Assembly: GCA_024276465.1 (NCBI GenBank)
Contig: JAJRXD010000111.1
Location: forward strand, 1 to 36,064
Source: Deltaproteobacteria bacterium
GTDB lineage: Bacteria; Desulfobacterota; WTBG01; CAIYCZ01; CAIRTM01
Length of the DNA: 36,064 nt
Reading direction: 5' to 3'
Below, in pieces: positions 35,296 through 36,064 of the stretch. The position numbers were made by a program, and so were the translations under genes. The notes under the pieces were generated by a model. The model made no database searches. It was not told the DNA's origin and saw only the letters and a list, made by a program, of their open reading frames with translations. Each line of letters begins with the position of its first letter. Position 1 is the stretch's first letter.

Positions 35296-35670
35296 TTACT
35301 GCAGAAAGAAAAGATACATTATTATACCAAACAGGGATATCAGGTACACTATTATCAGATTTATCCGCAAATGATCATTTTTACGGCTGAGCCTTCTGGC
35401 ATTTATGACAATCCCTGCAATGCTTATAACAAGTCCAAGACACATCAGATAGAAAAGATGCCTGGTCAGCTCTTCGTCCCATGTGGTGCGCAGGCGGACA
35501 TTTGCAAATCTCGTGGCTATGGTTTCAAACGGTGGCTTTGCCTTCTCAAGGATTATCATGGCAATCAGCATAACAAGCCACCCGACAGCCCCCAGGCTGC
35601 TGAGCACCTTAAGCCATATATCTGTCCCCTTTCGCCTGTCAGGGAATTTTCCGTGCCTGTATGCAGTCAT
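35296..35670 (-). CDS. Small membrane protein with three transmembrane segments
   Basis: A 124-residue hypothetical protein. Hydrophobic segments lie near 20-42 (VLSSLGAVGWLVMLIAMIIL), 70-90 (HLFYLMCLGLVISIAGIVIN) and 100-122 (LRINLIIVYLISLFGIIMY). The N-terminus is basic (RHGKFPDRRKG), suggesting a cytoplasmic side. AAGGTGA lies seven bases before the ATG. It is the first of the minus-strand set that continues with the hydrolase, 30 bases downstream. Function unknown. Confidence 0.8.
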   Translation of the reverse strand: MTAYRHGKFPDRRKGTDIWLKVLSSLGAVGWLVMLIAMIILEKAKPPFETIATRFANVRLRTTWDEELTRHLFYLMCLGLVISIAGIVINARRLSRKNDHLRINLIIVYLISLFGIIMYLFFLQ

Positions 35671-36064
35671 TATGAGTCACCTTAACATCAAGGCTAAACT
35701 GATCGGTTTTTTTAATTGTAGAGATCATGATGATTTTATGTCATCATTATTTTATTTCCAAGTATTTTTATCTGTCTCGTTGGAAATTGCTCTGTTTTTT
35801 TGCCAGTATCATACTATGTGTTAGGGGAATAGAATCAAGTCTGCCATTGACCATTGTCGTTAGTTATACTCACAGGTGTGGCAGGGATAACAGCAGGATA
35901 TACCACTTTATTTATGAAACGCTCTACTGTTGTGTCAAACCTGTAACGGCGCAACAAAGATAGTCATTGCGAGGCCGAAGGCCGCGGCAATCTTTTTGGC
36001 AAAAAGCACAAGATTGCTTCGCTAAGCTCGCAATGACATGCGACTTTATATTGTTGACACGACA
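35671..36064. other. Gene-free end of the window with a palindromic repeat
   Basis: About 390 bases without a credible gene; it should carry the promoter of the minus-strand set. A REP-like palindrome lies at 35963-36037. Confidence 0.5.
35963..36037. repeat. REP-like palindromic repeat
   Basis: GTCATTGCGAG at 35963-35973 is the perfect reverse complement of CTCGCAATGAC at 36027-36037, and the inner GCAATCT and AGATTGC also pair. This unit, with its GTCATTGCGAGG core, is a familiar dispersed palindrome in many bacterial genomes. The element is complete, though near the window end. Confidence 0.75.

Overview
The window looks like a chromosomal segment of an anaerobic, probably sulfate-reducing deltaproteobacterium (Desulfobacterales-like). 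The grounds are a nine-haem c-type cytochrome, polyferredoxin/flavoprotein redox genes, a DUF1566 (Lcl C-terminal) gene remnant, a twin-arginine aldo/keto reductase with iron-sulfur motifs, and many short palindromic repeats. This is inference from gene content; no rRNA marker is present. RNase P RNA (rnpB) is present and intact.

Layout. 1-5500: repeats, a Fic-domain protein, a small basic hypothetical protein, an orphan GHKL ATPase with an Ig-like tail, and a decayed DUF1566 gene. 5700-8850: a MORN-repeat lipoprotein and a large multihaem cytochrome behind a leader with a strong terminator hairpin. 9400-11240: a gene broken by one in-frame TGA, an Mth938-fold protein and rnpB with a recognisable promoter. 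11440-14530: a two-gene cell-surface glycan operon (GT2 plus a polytopic membrane protein ending in an NPCBM domain).

14590-27300 is one minus-strand block of AAA+ ATPases and their partners. First comes PrkA-like 1, then DUF444 (YeaH-like), SpoVR (interrupted by one in-frame TAA) and a second, divergent PrkA-like ATPase. Next to it lie a MoxR-type AAA+ ATPase and a 955-residue von Willebrand factor A protein, preceded by a JAMM metallopeptidase and a small protein ending NCQLGCF. The moxR reading frame is continuous only if a -1 shift occurs at an A9 run that carries the heptamer A AAA AAG in the right frame. This is the most interesting signal in the window.

27616-32290 is a plus-strand redox operon: CooF/HycB-like ferredoxin, NAD/FAD oxidoreductase, parvulin-type prolyl isomerase, QueG-like iron-sulfur protein and aldo/keto reductase. 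32305-35670 is a minus-strand set for the cell envelope: membrane protein, exported alpha/beta hydrolase, Tat-exported aldo/keto reductase with two Cys clusters, and an exported DUF6599-like protein.

Three otherwise intact genes (9428-10051, spoVR, moxR) each carry one single-base disruption. This could be real recoding or decay, or assembly error, and should be settled from reads first.
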